Origin: Paraescarpia echinospica
Lineage: Eukaryota; Annelida; Polychaeta; Sabellida; Siboglinidae
Reading direction: 5' to 3'
Assembly (NCBI GenBank): GCA_020002185.1
Contig: CM034539.1
Location: forward strand, 26,260,032 to 26,324,031
DNA: 64,000 nucleotides
Below are positions 36,960-47,450 of this stretch, one piece after another (position 1 is the first letter of the stretch; each line of letters begins with the position of its first letter). The notes under the pieces were generated by a model. That model was not told where the DNA came from, did no database searches, and saw only the letters and a list, made by a program, of their open reading frames with translations. Position numbers and translations under genes: made by a program.

Positions 36960-37240
36960 TAAAAATTAATGTAGTTGAAAGCAGAATGAGGTGAGCAAGA
37001 CATGTGCAAAAAACCAACGAGCGAGGAGGCAATGTCAAAACAGTGCATGGAAAGCAGAAGAGGGTGGCAGAAGAAGACGAGGGTGGCAGAAGACGAGGAA
37101 GACCACATCTGAGACTGAACGCTTAGCGTGATGAAACGGAACCTTGGTCAAGAATGGAAGATCATTGCAGAGGCCATAGGGAGGCAGAAAGCATTTACAA
37201 AGAAACCGAAGAAGCTACAAAATGACGCGGACCTCACCCG
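36960..37240 (+). mobile_element. LINE C-terminal remnant
   Basis: Broken frames give RRRGRPHLRLNA, then LGQEWKIIAEAIGRQK, the arginine-rich end of a LINE ORF2. It directly abuts the L2-like fragment that follows, so the two are nested or adjacent insertions. Confidence 0.45.
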
Positions 37241-37244
37241 CAAG

Positions 37245-38190
37245 GGAAAAATGTTGTCTACATGCATCTATATGCTGATGACACCCAATTCTATATTGCC
37301 TTCAGTCCTCTCTCAGAGGAAGACACAACGCAGGCTGTGAAGCGCATACAAGCATGTGTCGCTGAAATACAAGCTTGGATGCGCATGAATAAACTCAAAC
37401 TCAATGCTTAGAAAAACAGAGGCTATTGTGATATGTTCGCCGCACACCAAGAACAAACTTTCTATGCCGCACATAGAACTTGACAATAACATCGTGCCTA
37501 CCTCCACTGTGGCCAGGAACATTGGTGTTTTCTTCGATGATGCCCTAAACATGAACCTAAACTGCTGCAGACCGTCTCATAACCAGAAATAAGAAGCACG
37601 ACCACATCACTTCTGTTCTGACTGCGCTTCAATGGTTGCCGATTAAACAGCGCATCGAGTATAAACTACTCCTGATGACATTTCGCAATTTGCACGGCTT
37701 GAAAGCGTCGTACCTGGTGGACCTGCTAATCTTACACCAGCCCACTCGCACGTTACGCTCCGCCGACGCTCACCGGCTGGAGGTCCCGCGCTGCAGGGTT
37801 TGTACTCAAGGCGACAAAGCTTTTCACGCGCTGCGCAACGACTCTGGAACAATCTGCCCCATCATGCGTGCTACAGACTGCCTCAACGTGTTCAAGAAGC
37901 AATTGAAGACACTTCTTTTTAAACGTGCTTTTTCTCTTTAAATGATACCTTTAACTAGTATTACTATTTATTATCATTCTCTCTTAACTTGTCGTTTTAA
38001 TTAGTGCTAGTTGTTTTGTTTTATTATTATTACTGTTATCTATTTACTATTGGTATATATTTTAATGCTTTTCAAATTTAATATTTATTAATTTTAAAGC
38101 TACATGTCATGTTTTAGAATTGTAATGCGCTTCTGAATGGCAGTAACTGCCAGATTTATGGCGCAGAGAAATGCAGTAAATTATTATTAT
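37245..38190 (+). mobile_element. L2-like LINE 3' portion
   Basis: It starts at the RT catalytic box LYADDTQFYIAF and continues MNKLKLNA, RNIGVFFDDALNM and DHITSVLTALQWLPIKQRI. It ends FKKQLKTLLFKRAFSL at 37938. The 3' tail TGTAATGCGCTTCTGAATGG ... AAATTATTATTAT is the usual L2-type 3' end. A stop (about 37410) and a frameshift near 37585 inactivate it. Confidence 0.8.
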
Positions 38191-38499
38191 TTTCTTTGTA
38201 CAGCAGGCATTCTCAACACTGGCCTGGGACAACCTGCAGTGTATATGCGCTGCTTGTCAAAATACGGGATGATATAGAAAATGTCCAGCAACAAAGGGAC
38301 ATTACCGGATCTCAATCTTCCACCGGTTTTGAAGTCCAGCCTTCCATTTTCCACCTGGTTTGGGGGAACCTCCCACCCCGTTTGAGTCTACCTTCCGCTT
38401 CTCACAATTCCATTTCAAACCATTGTTTAGAACCAACCTCCTACCTCCGTCTACAGCACCACACCACTAATGATGATGATCTAGAAACCCGGTGCTATG

Positions 38500-38887
38500 C
38501 AGGCCCGTAGGCTGGGGAATGCGACAGGTGCACACGCAACCCCTTCCAAAAAGAGTTCTGCATGAGGGTAAATAGTTTCGCTTGAAGGGAAATAGTGGTG
38601 CTTGATTTGAAATCGTGACGTATCTTTTTAAAGATATCCAACACTGCCAACACTGACCACGAAAAACCGTCAACACTATCATTCTCGACCGCGAAAGACC
38701 TCCAACACTACAACCCTCGACTGCGCAAAATCCGCACTTCAACACCCTCCCCCCCGAACGCGAACTATTTCCAACACTACCCCCTTGAGGTGCCGGCTAA
38801 AATGTCCTGGATTTATGTTGAAAATGTTCAATTCCTGGCCTAGAAATATACCCCTCCCCCAGAAAAATCAACCATGCTACGGGTCTG
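38500..38887. mobile_element. MITE-like element
   Basis: Terminal inverted repeats CAGGCCCGTAG (38500-38510) and CTACGGGTCTG (38877-38887) match at 10 of 11 positions. The interior carries degenerate CCAACACT repeats and no protein frame. Confidence 0.55.
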
Positions 38888-39189
38888 TAATGGATTACAC
38901 ATTTGCCCATACAGTTGTTTTCGCCACGCTTCCACGTGCACGGTCCAATCACGGATCAAGTGTGGATCCAATAACCGGAATTACAAGCCTTGCACGCCAG
39001 CAAAACCGATTTACTACAAGTTTGAGTGGTGCCTGTAATTGTCCCCGTTGAGCTGGTCACGGACACCTTTGAACTACTAACGTCATAGACGTGACAATCA
39101 AGTTAAGCCGATCATCGATTATTTCGAGGCGTTCCCGAGCCGCTAAACACATGGGAACTTGCTAATTCCGCACGGAAAGACACACGTGG

Positions 39190-39410
39190 TGCGCGGCGGT
39201 CTAGTGTTAGAGCACCGGACTGTCGAACGTGAGGTGGCTCGATTCGAAACTTGGGCAATTCCTGTGTCTTTCAGAAGAAACACTATAAACAGATGCAGAT
39301 AGAGAGCCCGTGCGGATGCTGCATTAGCTGCTGCCAAAACTTTTGCAACGGCGTAAACGACACGAGCGCCTTGTCAAAGGCGTACACCGGTGCTGCATAA
39401 GACCATGCGT
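39190..39410 (+). mobile_element. tRNA-derived SINE variant
   Basis: The head GCGCGGCGGTCTAGTGTTAG has a B-box-like GGCTCGATTCGAAACTTGGG. The body includes GCTGCATTAGCTGCTGCC, shared with intron 11 of the six-domain gene. It lies just outside the 3' end of the CR1 element. Confidence 0.55.
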
Positions 39411-39477
39411 TATTGTTGTATTATTATCCACGAATTGATCTATCGCCGCGTGGCTGTTTAACAAGATTTAACAAGAT

Positions 39478-39506
39478 TGCCATCCAGAAAATTACTCTGG
39501 ATGGCA
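39478..39506 (-). other. 3' UTR hairpin of the CR1 element
   Basis: TGCCATCCAG (39478-39487) and CTGGATGGCA (39497-39506) are perfect inverted repeats with a 9-base loop, just before the terminal tail. The 29.5 kb copy keeps the stem with one mismatch. LINE reverse transcriptases commonly recognise such 3' structures. Confidence 0.75.
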
Positions 39507-39554
39507 GGTGGACAAGGAAGCCTTTTGGCTTATCGAGAGTCCAATACTTTTTAT

Positions 39555-42269
39555 TTACATGTATCCCGCCTTTTTAAGGTGTGTGTCGATTTTATTTTTA
39601 AACATATTCACGCTACTAGCACCAACACAATCAGGAGATAATCTGTTCCATTCATTTACAGTCCTTTGTGAGAATGAGAACTTTCTTATATCTAATCTAC
39701 ACTGCTCCTTTACTAATGTAGCTTCATGTCCTCTGGTCCTTCTATTTTTCTTAACTGAGAAAAAAATGTTTCTATCAATATTTTCATAACCATTCAATAT
39801 TTTAAACACTTCTATGTGATCTCCTCTCAATCTCCTGGTCTCTAATGTTGTTAAACCACATTCTTTTAGGCGTATTTCGTAACTAAGATCCCTCAGATTT
39901 GGTATCATTTTAGTCGCTCTCCTCTGTACTCTTTCTAGCATATCTATGTCCTTCTTGCGATATGGCCTCCATGCTTGTATACAATATTCTAAATGAGGCC
40001 TCACTATTGTTTTGTACAGCGGTACTATTAATTCTTTTTTCTTATACGCTATATTTCGCCTAATTAATCCAAGGATTTGATTTCCCTTTGACGCTGCAAT
40101 TCCGCACTGCTCTGAAACCTTCATATCAGCACTAATGGTTAACCCCAAGTCCTTTTCTTTTACAGTAGTACTTAGAACAGTACCCCCCATTTTATATTTT
40201 ACCTCTTCATTCCCATGACCTGTGTGGAGGCATTTACATTTCCCAAAATTGAACAGCATTTGCCACTTTTCAGACCATTTGATCAACCTATCAAGATCAT
40301 CTTGTAAATGCTGTCTGTCTCCATCACTTTTAATCCTTCTAAACACTTTTGTATCATCCGCAAATTTTAACACCTTGCTTGTTATATCATCGTCCAAATC
40401 GTTGATATATATTAAGAATAATATAGGTCCTAGTACTGATCCCTGTGGTACCCCACTCAATACCGATTTCCAGTTTGAAGCCTCCCCATCAACTACTACA
40501 CGTTGTCTTCTGTCATTCAGCCATTTCTCTATCCAGTTTATTATACCATTTCCTATGCCATGGGCCTTTAGCTTAAGGAGTAATCTTTGATGTGGTACTT
40601 TGTCGAAAGCTTTTTGAAAATCTAAATAGATGATATCTACTGGTGATCCCTCATCTACCCACCTAGTGATGTCTTCCAAAAAACATAACATATTTGTTAA
40701 GCATGACCTCGCTTTTAAAAACCCATGTTGAGATGGGTTTATCAAGTTATGTTTAACAAGAAAATCCACCATGTGATCTTTAATTAGTCTTTCTAATAAT
40801 TTGCAAATCACTGATGTTAAACTCACTGGTCTATAGTTCTCTGACTTGTTTCTCGAACCTTTTTTAAATAACGGTATAATGTTTGCCTCTTTCCATTCTA
40901 AAGGAACCACTCCCTCTTCTAATGACAAATTGAAAACTGTTGCAAGCGGTACGCTAATTTGTTCTACAATTTCCAATAGTAGTTTGGGCGGAATCCCGTC
41001 CACTCCAGGTGATTTATTATCCTTCATAGCCCTTATTTTCTTAGCTACCATTTCCGAGGTTACAACTAACTGTCCTAAATAGTCTGAATCTGCCCCCTTG
41101 AACTTAGCCTCTGGTACTGGCAGTGAACTAATATCTTCCCTGGTAAACACTGAACTAAAATACTCATTCAGGTCTTCTGCCATTAAGAATCCCTCTGATA
41201 TTGTATTTCCAGCACTATCTTCTAGAGGACCGACCTTATCCTGAACTTTCTGTTTGCTTCGAATATACGCATAAAAACTCTTACTGTCATGTTTTATATT
41301 ACTAGCTAATTTTTTTTCATAGCTTCTCTTTGAATTTCTAATTTCAGCTGTAGCTTGATTAAGTGCTTCTTTATAAATGTTGTAGTCTTCATCATTTCCA
41401 GTACATCTATATGACTTCCACATCATTTGTTTATACTTAATTTTTCTAATGGCTTCTTTCGATAAGTGTTTCTTTTTAGACCGTTTCCCTTGTTTTTTGA
41501 AAGGTACAAATTTATCGACTATGCACTTAATTTCACTATTTAAGATATTCCAGCATTCGGTTGCTGTCTTATTCTTCAGTGTGTTATTCCAGTCTATCTT
41601 TGCTAAATATTTCCTCATGTCCTTATACCTTCCTTTGTGGAAATTTCTCCTATACTGCTTTTTACTATTCCTTTCTGATTTTACTTTGATGGTAAAATGT
41701 ATCTGGTTGTGATCACTACTCCCCAGTGGCTCACATATCTTGACATTGTCAACTAATTCTTTCTGTGAGGACAAAACTAAGTCTAACACATTCTCTCCCC
41801 TGGTTGGTTCTAGCACATGTTGAGAAAGGAAACTATCTTGTACTAAAACTAAAAACTTGTGGTCCTCACTCCCCATACTCTGTAGAGATTTCCATTGTAT
41901 ATGCCCATGGTTAAAGTCCCCCATAATAATACAGTTCCGTTTGCTTACTTCCCTTATAGCGTTTTGTATTTTTTCATTCTCTTCTATGCTTATGTTTGGA
42001 CTTCGATAAACTAACCCAACTGTTAACGTTGAGTTTCCTGTAACTATGTTACACCAAACAGCTTCTTCGCAATCTGCTTCTCTTTCTAATTTTATTTCAT
42101 AAGCCTGGATAGATTCTTTAATATATAAAATAACTCCACCTCCCTTTCTTCCTATTCTATCTTTCCTAAACATTACATATCCTGTTAGTCCCAATTCGGC
42201 ATCTGATATATCAGTGGTGGCCCACGATTCGGTTATACCTATTATGTGAGGGTCAATATCTTCTACCAT
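39555..42269 (-). CDS. CR1 LINE ORF2: endonuclease and reverse transcriptase (904 aa from first ATG)
   Basis: This nicks target DNA and copies the element RNA by target-primed reverse transcription. The APE-type endonuclease occupies about residues 1-200: ITES with the catalytic Glu near 14, GDFNHGH (117-123) and SDHNQIHF (185-192). The RT domain shows YLDFQKAFDKVPH (548-560), GVPQGSVLGP (606-615) and FADDTKVF (636-643). A C-terminal region ends SSVNMFKNKI. The frame has no stop and all catalytic boxes are present. The endonuclease's own N-terminal strand (CLNARSIVNKRSELNI) lies upstream of this first ATG in the same open frame. The true start is therefore probably within the ORF1 overlap, beyond 42440. 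Confidence 0.92.
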   Translation of the reverse strand: MVEDIDPHIIGITESWATTDISDAELGLTGYVMFRKDRIGRKGGGVILYIKESIQAYEIKLEREADCEEAVWCNIVTGNSTLTVGLVYRSPNISIEENEKIQNAIREVSKRNCIIMGDFNHGHIQWKSLQSMGSEDHKFLVLVQDSFLSQHVLEPTRGENVLDLVLSSQKELVDNVKICEPLGSSDHNQIHFTIKVKSERNSKKQYRRNFHKGRYKDMRKYLAKIDWNNTLKNKTATECWNILNSEIKCIVDKFVPFKKQGKRSKKKHLSKEAIRKIKYKQMMWKSYRCTGNDEDYNIYKEALNQATAEIRNSKRSYEKKLASNIKHDSKSFYAYIRSKQKVQDKVGPLEDSAGNTISEGFLMAEDLNEYFSSVFTREDISSLPVPEAKFKGADSDYLGQLVVTSEMVAKKIRAMKDNKSPGVDGIPPKLLLEIVEQISVPLATVFNLSLEEGVVPLEWKEANIIPLFKKGSRNKSENYRPVSLTSVICKLLERLIKDHMVDFLVKHNLINPSQHGFLKARSCLTNMLCFLEDITRWVDEGSPVDIIYLDFQKAFDKVPHQRLLLKLKAHGIGNGIINWIEKWLNDRRQRVVVDGEASNWKSVLSGVPQGSVLGPILFLIYINDLDDDITSKVLKFADDTKVFRRIKSDGDRQHLQDDLDRLIKWSEKWQMLFNFGKCKCLHTGHGNEEVKYKMGGTVLSTTVKEKDLGLTISADMKVSEQCGIAASKGNQILGLIRRNIAYKKKELIVPLYKTIVRPHLEYCIQAWRPYRKKDIDMLERVQRRATKMIPNLRDLSYEIRLKECGLTTLETRRLRGDHIEVFKILNGYENIDRNIFFSVKKNRRTRGHEATLVKEQCRLDIRKFSFSQRTVNEWNRLSPDCVGASSVNMFKNKIDTHLKKAGYM

Positions 42270-42433
42270 AATGTTTAGTTCACTTCTTTTGTTTACTATG
42301 CTCCTTGCATTTAAACAAATGCATTTATATCCTGATTCAGAACAGTTTTCCAGGCTGTTCTTTGCCGATTTATTTCTGCTGTCTTTATCTATGCCTCCAG
42401 TTTCAGGCTTCTCTGTGAATCCCCCCTGCGAAT

Positions 42434-43654
42434 CTAGTTTAAATAGATGCAGCCTGTCCCACTGTCAACAGATTGCAGCAAGTTCTCTGAGAAAACTGCT
42501 GCCCCCTTTCCACTTAGATGTAGGCCATCTCTCATGTACATATCTTCCCTCCCAACAAAGTATCCCCATAAATCTACGAATCCCACCCCCTCTTCTTTAC
42601 ACATCTGCTCAACCAGTGCATTGATCGCCATCCTCTTGCAGTTTCTATATGTCGGCCCCCTTCCTCCCATTACTGGCAAAATTCCTGAGAGGATAATCTG
42701 TTCTACTCTTGTCTTCTTTAACTTCTTCACTAACTGTCTGTACTTCTGAACTATCCCAGTTGTTCCCTCCCTCTCTGCGTTATTTGTCCCTACATGTACT
42801 AGTATAGACCCTCCCTTGCCATGCCCCAGTACCTTCTCTACCCTTTCAGTTACATGTTCTATCCTAGCCCCCGGTAGACAAACAACGACGTCCTCCCCCT
42901 CGCTTAGAGTCTTATCTGTCTTTCTCATAATCGAATCGCCCATAAACACCCTCTCTTTCCTCATTGCCCCCTCAATCACTGCCTCAGTGTAGCTCTTTCT
43001 ACGGTTTGCATCTGTCTTGTTGTAATCTTGTTCCCCTGTCTTCTGCTCTCCCGTCACAATCTCGTCCGTTCCATTCTTTCCTGACGCTGTTTCTCTTGTC
43101 ACCTTTCTTCCTGTCATCGTCCCTCCCGACTTCTCTTCTGTCACATGTACTCTCACTTCCTTTCTTCCCGTCATCTTTCCTCCCATTGCATTTCCTTCTC
43201 TCCTCTCCCGTCTCTTTTTCCCTCCTACCTCTTTCTCTACGGTCACTTTCTCTCCTGCCACCTTCACACCTGTCACATTTCCTGCCGTCGATCCTCCATT
43301 TTCTTCCCCTCCGATCACCTTCCCTCCTCTCAATCTCCTTTCCTCGGTCTTGTTGCCACTACTCTGCTCCTTCAGTTTCACAGTATTCCCAACTTTATCC
43401 CTGTCGTCTCTCTCCATTCCATCTGTCTCCTTGCTGATTCTCATCTCCATCCCCTTCACAATATCTACCAACCTAGCTACCTCTTTCTCCAGACATTTCA
43501 CCTTCCAACACCCCACGCACTGAAAGGTGAATCCCTCTTCCTTGGTTTCTGTCCATGACTTCGTACAGCCGGATAAGGCAAAATCTACCCAACTGTGGCA
43601 GTCGTCGCACACCAAGTGTCTCTTTGCCTTGACTTGCCGCTTGCAAGGCGCCAT
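42434..43654 (-). CDS. CR1 LINE ORF1: zinc-motif and SGNH-esterase protein (406 aa)
   Basis: This is an RNA-binding/chaperone-type ORF1 product of the esterase class. Residues 16-49 form a Cys/His-rich motif (CDDCH ... C ... FQCVGC) like a PHD/RING-type zinc finger. A short predicted coiled coil follows (about 52-75). A Lys/Gly/Thr-rich repetitive linker (about 100-215) contains recurring GGKxTGRK motifs. The C-terminal SGNH hydrolase domain has GDS (239-241), PGAR (261-264), VGTNN (288-292) and DGLHLSGKG (376-384), which are the Ser, Gly, Asn and Asp/His blocks. The frame is intact and ends about 165 bases before the first ORF2 ATG. Confidence 0.9.
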   Translation of the reverse strand: MAPCKRQVKAKRHLVCDDCHSWVDFALSGCTKSWTETKEEGFTFQCVGCWKVKCLEKEVARLVDIVKGMEMRISKETDGMERDDRDKVGNTVKLKEQSSGNKTEERRLRGGKVIGGEENGGSTAGNVTGVKVAGEKVTVEKEVGGKKRRERREGNAMGGKMTGRKEVRVHVTEEKSGGTMTGRKVTRETASGKNGTDEIVTGEQKTGEQDYNKTDANRRKSYTEAVIEGAMRKERVFMGDSIMRKTDKTLSEGEDVVVCLPGARIEHVTERVEKVLGHGKGGSILVHVGTNNAEREGTTGIVQKYRQLVKKLKKTRVEQIILSGILPVMGGRGPTYRNCKRMAINALVEQMCKEEGVGFVDLWGYFVGREDMYMRDGLHLSGKGAAVFSENLLQSVDSGTGCIYLN

Positions 43655-43700
43655 ATCAGAATTTATTTAATAATAATAATCTAATTAGCTATTTAAAATA

Positions 43701-46555
43701 GTTTTGTCAACTGTGTTTACACTATTCACTGTCTATGTAGTCTTTAAGAAGACTGTTTTCTGTGCACAAATGTTACACTTTACGTAAGATTGCGTACGCT
43801 AGACTGCCTTATTTATTTAGGTTATACAGCGCCCTAGCGAATAAGAGAGACACTAGCTACATAAACTTAGTTCGCCCGATTATCGCAAATGCTTAATTTT
43901 AACAACAAAGCTACCTTATCAAAATGTCTAGCAGGTACTGACTTACACAGATATTATCTTATGTAGGTAGTTTATGGTTGTTACTTTATCACCTATATAT
44001 TCTACCACATAACGAGGTTTGTTAAATCTTGTTTACAAACTTATCGTAGCCGTAAGCTAACGTACCCTATTATCACTCACTAGACTAAAGTGTCCTAAAA
44101 TACTTTATCTAACTAACTTTAAGCACAACTGCTACTCAATATATGTTTACTGCTACTTTATGAATGATATTAAGGCAAGAATAATACTTATCAATCAGTA
44201 ATTCCACTTGCTTATGAACTTTTGATACACCACCAATTTCAACGATCTATCTCCGCCAAATATAGCCTTGTTGGCAGCATCCGGTGGAGTACTTTATCCC
44301 AGTATTTATTTTTTGGACAGGTTAGCATTTATAAGAATCACAATAAACTTGGCACTTAGTAGAATCGCAATAAACGTGGCCACAGTAAACAAATCGTTTT
44401 CGTTATGCAATACCACGTGTACCGATTACGTGTGCTACTACGCCACTGACTCAAGCAATTACAATTGCATGCAATTTACGAAAGTGCCATTTGAAGTAAT
44501 AAATGTGTCGTTTTAACTATCGTTGGTTGCGTAACTTATATTGACGTAAGGTGAATTGACATTTTTTGTTAGAATCGCACCGATATACATATACCAGGAA
44601 TATGTAAGGATATAATGTCATATATCGGGAAATACGCTAATTATCAACGTTTAGACGTTACAGTGTATTTAAAAGAAACATGCTTATGTTTTATATGCTA
44701 TGAAATTTAGACATATAAGAAGAACAGTTATAACTTAACAGAAGAGGAAAAACCCTAGTAATTTTGCTGTGGTCGTACGTTTAAGAATAAGACGGTACCA
44801 CACTGGTTCTAACCTGGTGACAATCACTGAAGCATGACACGCTTAAGGCCAATGCACATTACACACTGGGGTTTAATGGACCGTTTCACGGCTAGAAACT
44901 CGTAGCTGGAATTGCATTATAGCTACGTGTAAGATACGTTTAACTTATCGGCTAGAATTGTGAGATGTTCGGGGGCATGGGGCGTGCACAGAAACTCTCC
45001 ATTGTTTAATGTTAACGTGTCCAATCTACGCAATGTATAGGGTCGGCGCATTCTGGGTTATCTGCGAGAAACTACCCGTGACTTACGAACGAGGAGAATA
45101 TCGAGTATTTTATGTCCGGATTGTCGCAATTTGTCCACACGAGTATATCAAGCCATACAGCAAAGGTTCAATGTTCAACATCCGGATCTCTACATTGCAG
45201 ATCCGATCTAAGGGTACTTTTGCAAGAATTGAACCAAGTACTAACACGTTAAGATGAAGCAAATATATCAATTGCTAACTTCATCAGATCTGTGTCACCT
45301 ATGATAAAGTAGACCGCCAACATTTCCAGGAATGAGTAATTCAACTACAGTGGACTATGCATTTACACAATCGCAGATAACATAATCAGCCGCTTAGTTG
45401 AATCAACTATTGGTAGAGATGGCATAATTTCTTTTCCCCACAGTGACACGATGCGATGGTTACGTAAATCATCCGCTTAACAGAATCAAACTGCTCTGGT
45501 CTGAAGTAATTCTGTAAAGCCTAGTATTACATGACATCGCAGAAATATCTGACATATAAAAATCCTGTATCACGACATAAAACGATCCATCAAAACTAAC
45601 ATAACTATAGTAGTTGACGTTATGCCTGATAATGTTAACTCCATAACTCTACACGAAACATTATAGACAGCACAACACAGCACCCTTTTACGTCAACCAT
45701 ACCCTATATCAACGACATCGCGATTGCCCTCACCCAAGACGCCAGTAAACGACCTGTTTATCTGTTCCGAGAAACCATGTCAATTCAGATGCGGTGAAAA
45801 ACATGTAGTGGGCGCAACCGGCAAATGTCGCGCAGCACGATGCAGTAAAAACTACCCAAACATACCATTTTAGACAAGTCAGCGGGTGACCGTTGACACA
45901 AGATTCGGGCTTCGACCTATCCTTGGACGCACACGTCGAGAACAAACCGGCTTTACTTGCAATTGTGTCGGCGACTCAGGTAGATGGTGGCGATATATGA
46001 GTGGCCCAGAGCGACCAGCCGATCAGGCCATTCGCCGGCGCCCGCGACCTATTTGGGCACCCATAGAAACGCATGCATCGCCGTGTAAACAAAATGCCGC
46101 GTAGTCATTCACTGCATCGGGTCTTTGTTGCCGCGTTGAGCCTTCAATGGCCATCGAGTAAGCGTGTCGCTGCCTGCACTCGCCGGCCGTGCGTTCAACG
46201 ACTCACATGTCGCCGCTATCACGCTACCGATCCCCGTCGACGTCACATGATCGAGTCGAGACTTATCACTTGCCAATTATAACATCCGGCGATCGTCGCA
46301 GGACAACGAAAATCATGTTTGTTTGATTAGGGTTTCGCTTTAAAACGACCTAGTCACATTGACCAAGCATGCCGAGTGCTCAAGTTTTGCAGGTTAGACA
46401 CTAAGAAAAGACACTGCATACTGTCGCATCTATGGAGCAGGGCAGAAATTGTTTCATAAGATATACAGCCCTTCTTATGTATTTTTAGGAATTCTAACTG
46501 ATCAGTTCTACTCCAAATTCTGTCATGCGAGACAATCATGCTTGTCTTAGTTCTC
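43701..46555. other. intergenic, no recognised gene
   Basis: Mostly AT-rich. A more CpG-dense block lies at about 45880-46265 with open frames on the plus strand, but it shows no motif or splice series. I see no repeat or RNA gene. Confidence 0.45.
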
Positions 46556-46558
46556 ATG

Positions 46559-46860
46559 GAGCGCAGTAGCTCAGCGGTAAGAGCTTCGGACTCTCGACTG
46601 AGAGAAATTGGGTTCGAATCCCGTGCGCGGTGTCGAACCTTTGACCAGTTCGTTTTCTCTACATTGCTTCAGTTCATTCAGTTGCATGAATGGGTACATG
46701 GCTATAGACGGTAGTGGATATTCATGGATAGTCTTAGAATTCTTCCCAGAGAAGTTGAGATGATGTTAGATTGATCAGGTCTGCCAGGGAGTAAAGTGTA
46801 AAGCGCTTTGAGCAGTCCTAAGGACTGGATGCTGCGCTATATAAGAGAACTTACGTAAGA
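46559..46860 (+). mobile_element. tRNA-derived SINE, best copy
   Basis: The head has an A box TAGCTCAGCGGTAAGAG (46567-46583) and a B box GGGTTCGAATCCC (46610-46622). The body is TTCGTTTTCTCTACATTGCT, then CAGTTCATTCAGTTGCATGA. The tail AAAGCGCTTTGAGCAGTCC ... GCGCTATATAAG resembles L2-type LINE tails, which suggests an L2-like mobilising partner. It ends in a short direct repeat AGAGAACTTAC. Confidence 0.8.
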
Positions 46861-46889
46861 GAACTTACTTTATGTTGGTAAGTTTCCAG

Positions 46890-47450
46890 ATGACTACTCG
46901 CAAGCTTCTTCTCCTGGTTTGTCCGGTATACTCCGATGTCCGTTGCTTGTTCTTCTTCCCTTGCTCCTTTGCGGGATGGGGTCCACATCACTCAGTCGCT
47001 TCTTCTGCTTTTCTTGTTATGTTCCTCCATATGTCTGCTGTCTACAATGACCTTCCATTCTTGGTTGTTCACACCTGCCATCCTAAGGTCTATTTTCATG
47101 CTGTCTTTCCATCTCAGCTTTGGTCTTCATCTTCGTTGTTTGCCACCCTCTTCTGCTTTCCATGCTCTTTCTGACAGTCTGTCTTCTCTCATTCTTTGCA
47201 AATGTCCTGCCAATCTCATTCTGTTTCCGACTACTTTCATGTTTAGGTGTTTTTTTCATGCTAATCTCTTCTCTCAGTTCCGTCATCTTTCTGCAACCGT
47301 CTCACGTTACTCTACATATTCTTCAGACCCAGTTGTTCTCTGCTACTACTCCGTCAGTGTCAGTGTTCTCAATCCATAGATATATACAGGCTTGTACCAC
47401 GCAGGCTTCCAACACGTTTCCTTTTAGCTCGTTCGATGTTCGTAGCTGAA
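46890..47450 (-). mobile_element. LINE ORF2 C-terminal fragment
   Basis: On the minus strand, frames read RRGWQTTKMKTKAEMERQHE and DLRMAGVNNQEWKVIVDSRH. These correspond to the C-terminal end of an RTE-like LINE (RW-D-IK-DL---G-----W---A-DR). It is dead. Confidence 0.5.

Larger units (their letters stand above)
39457..43700 (-). mobile_element. near-complete CR1-type LINE
   Basis: It contains both open reading frames, a 3' UTR with a 10-bp hairpin and a 3' tail of two TTTAACAAGA units (plus-strand sense, 39457-39476). The 5' limit is uncertain; the ORF1 start is at 43654 and an AT-rich leader follows. It is the best-preserved mobile element in the window and the likely reference for the copies at 26.2, 31.2 and 63.2 kb. 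Confidence 0.9.

Noticed and set aside
40222..42624. Plus-strand frames of 78-122 codons across 40.2-42.6 kb
   Set aside because: Antisense shadows of the CR1 ORF2.
42964..43558. Plus-strand Ser/Leu/Pro-rich frames of 137-157 codons
   Set aside because: Antisense of the Lys/Gly-rich linker of CR1 ORF1.
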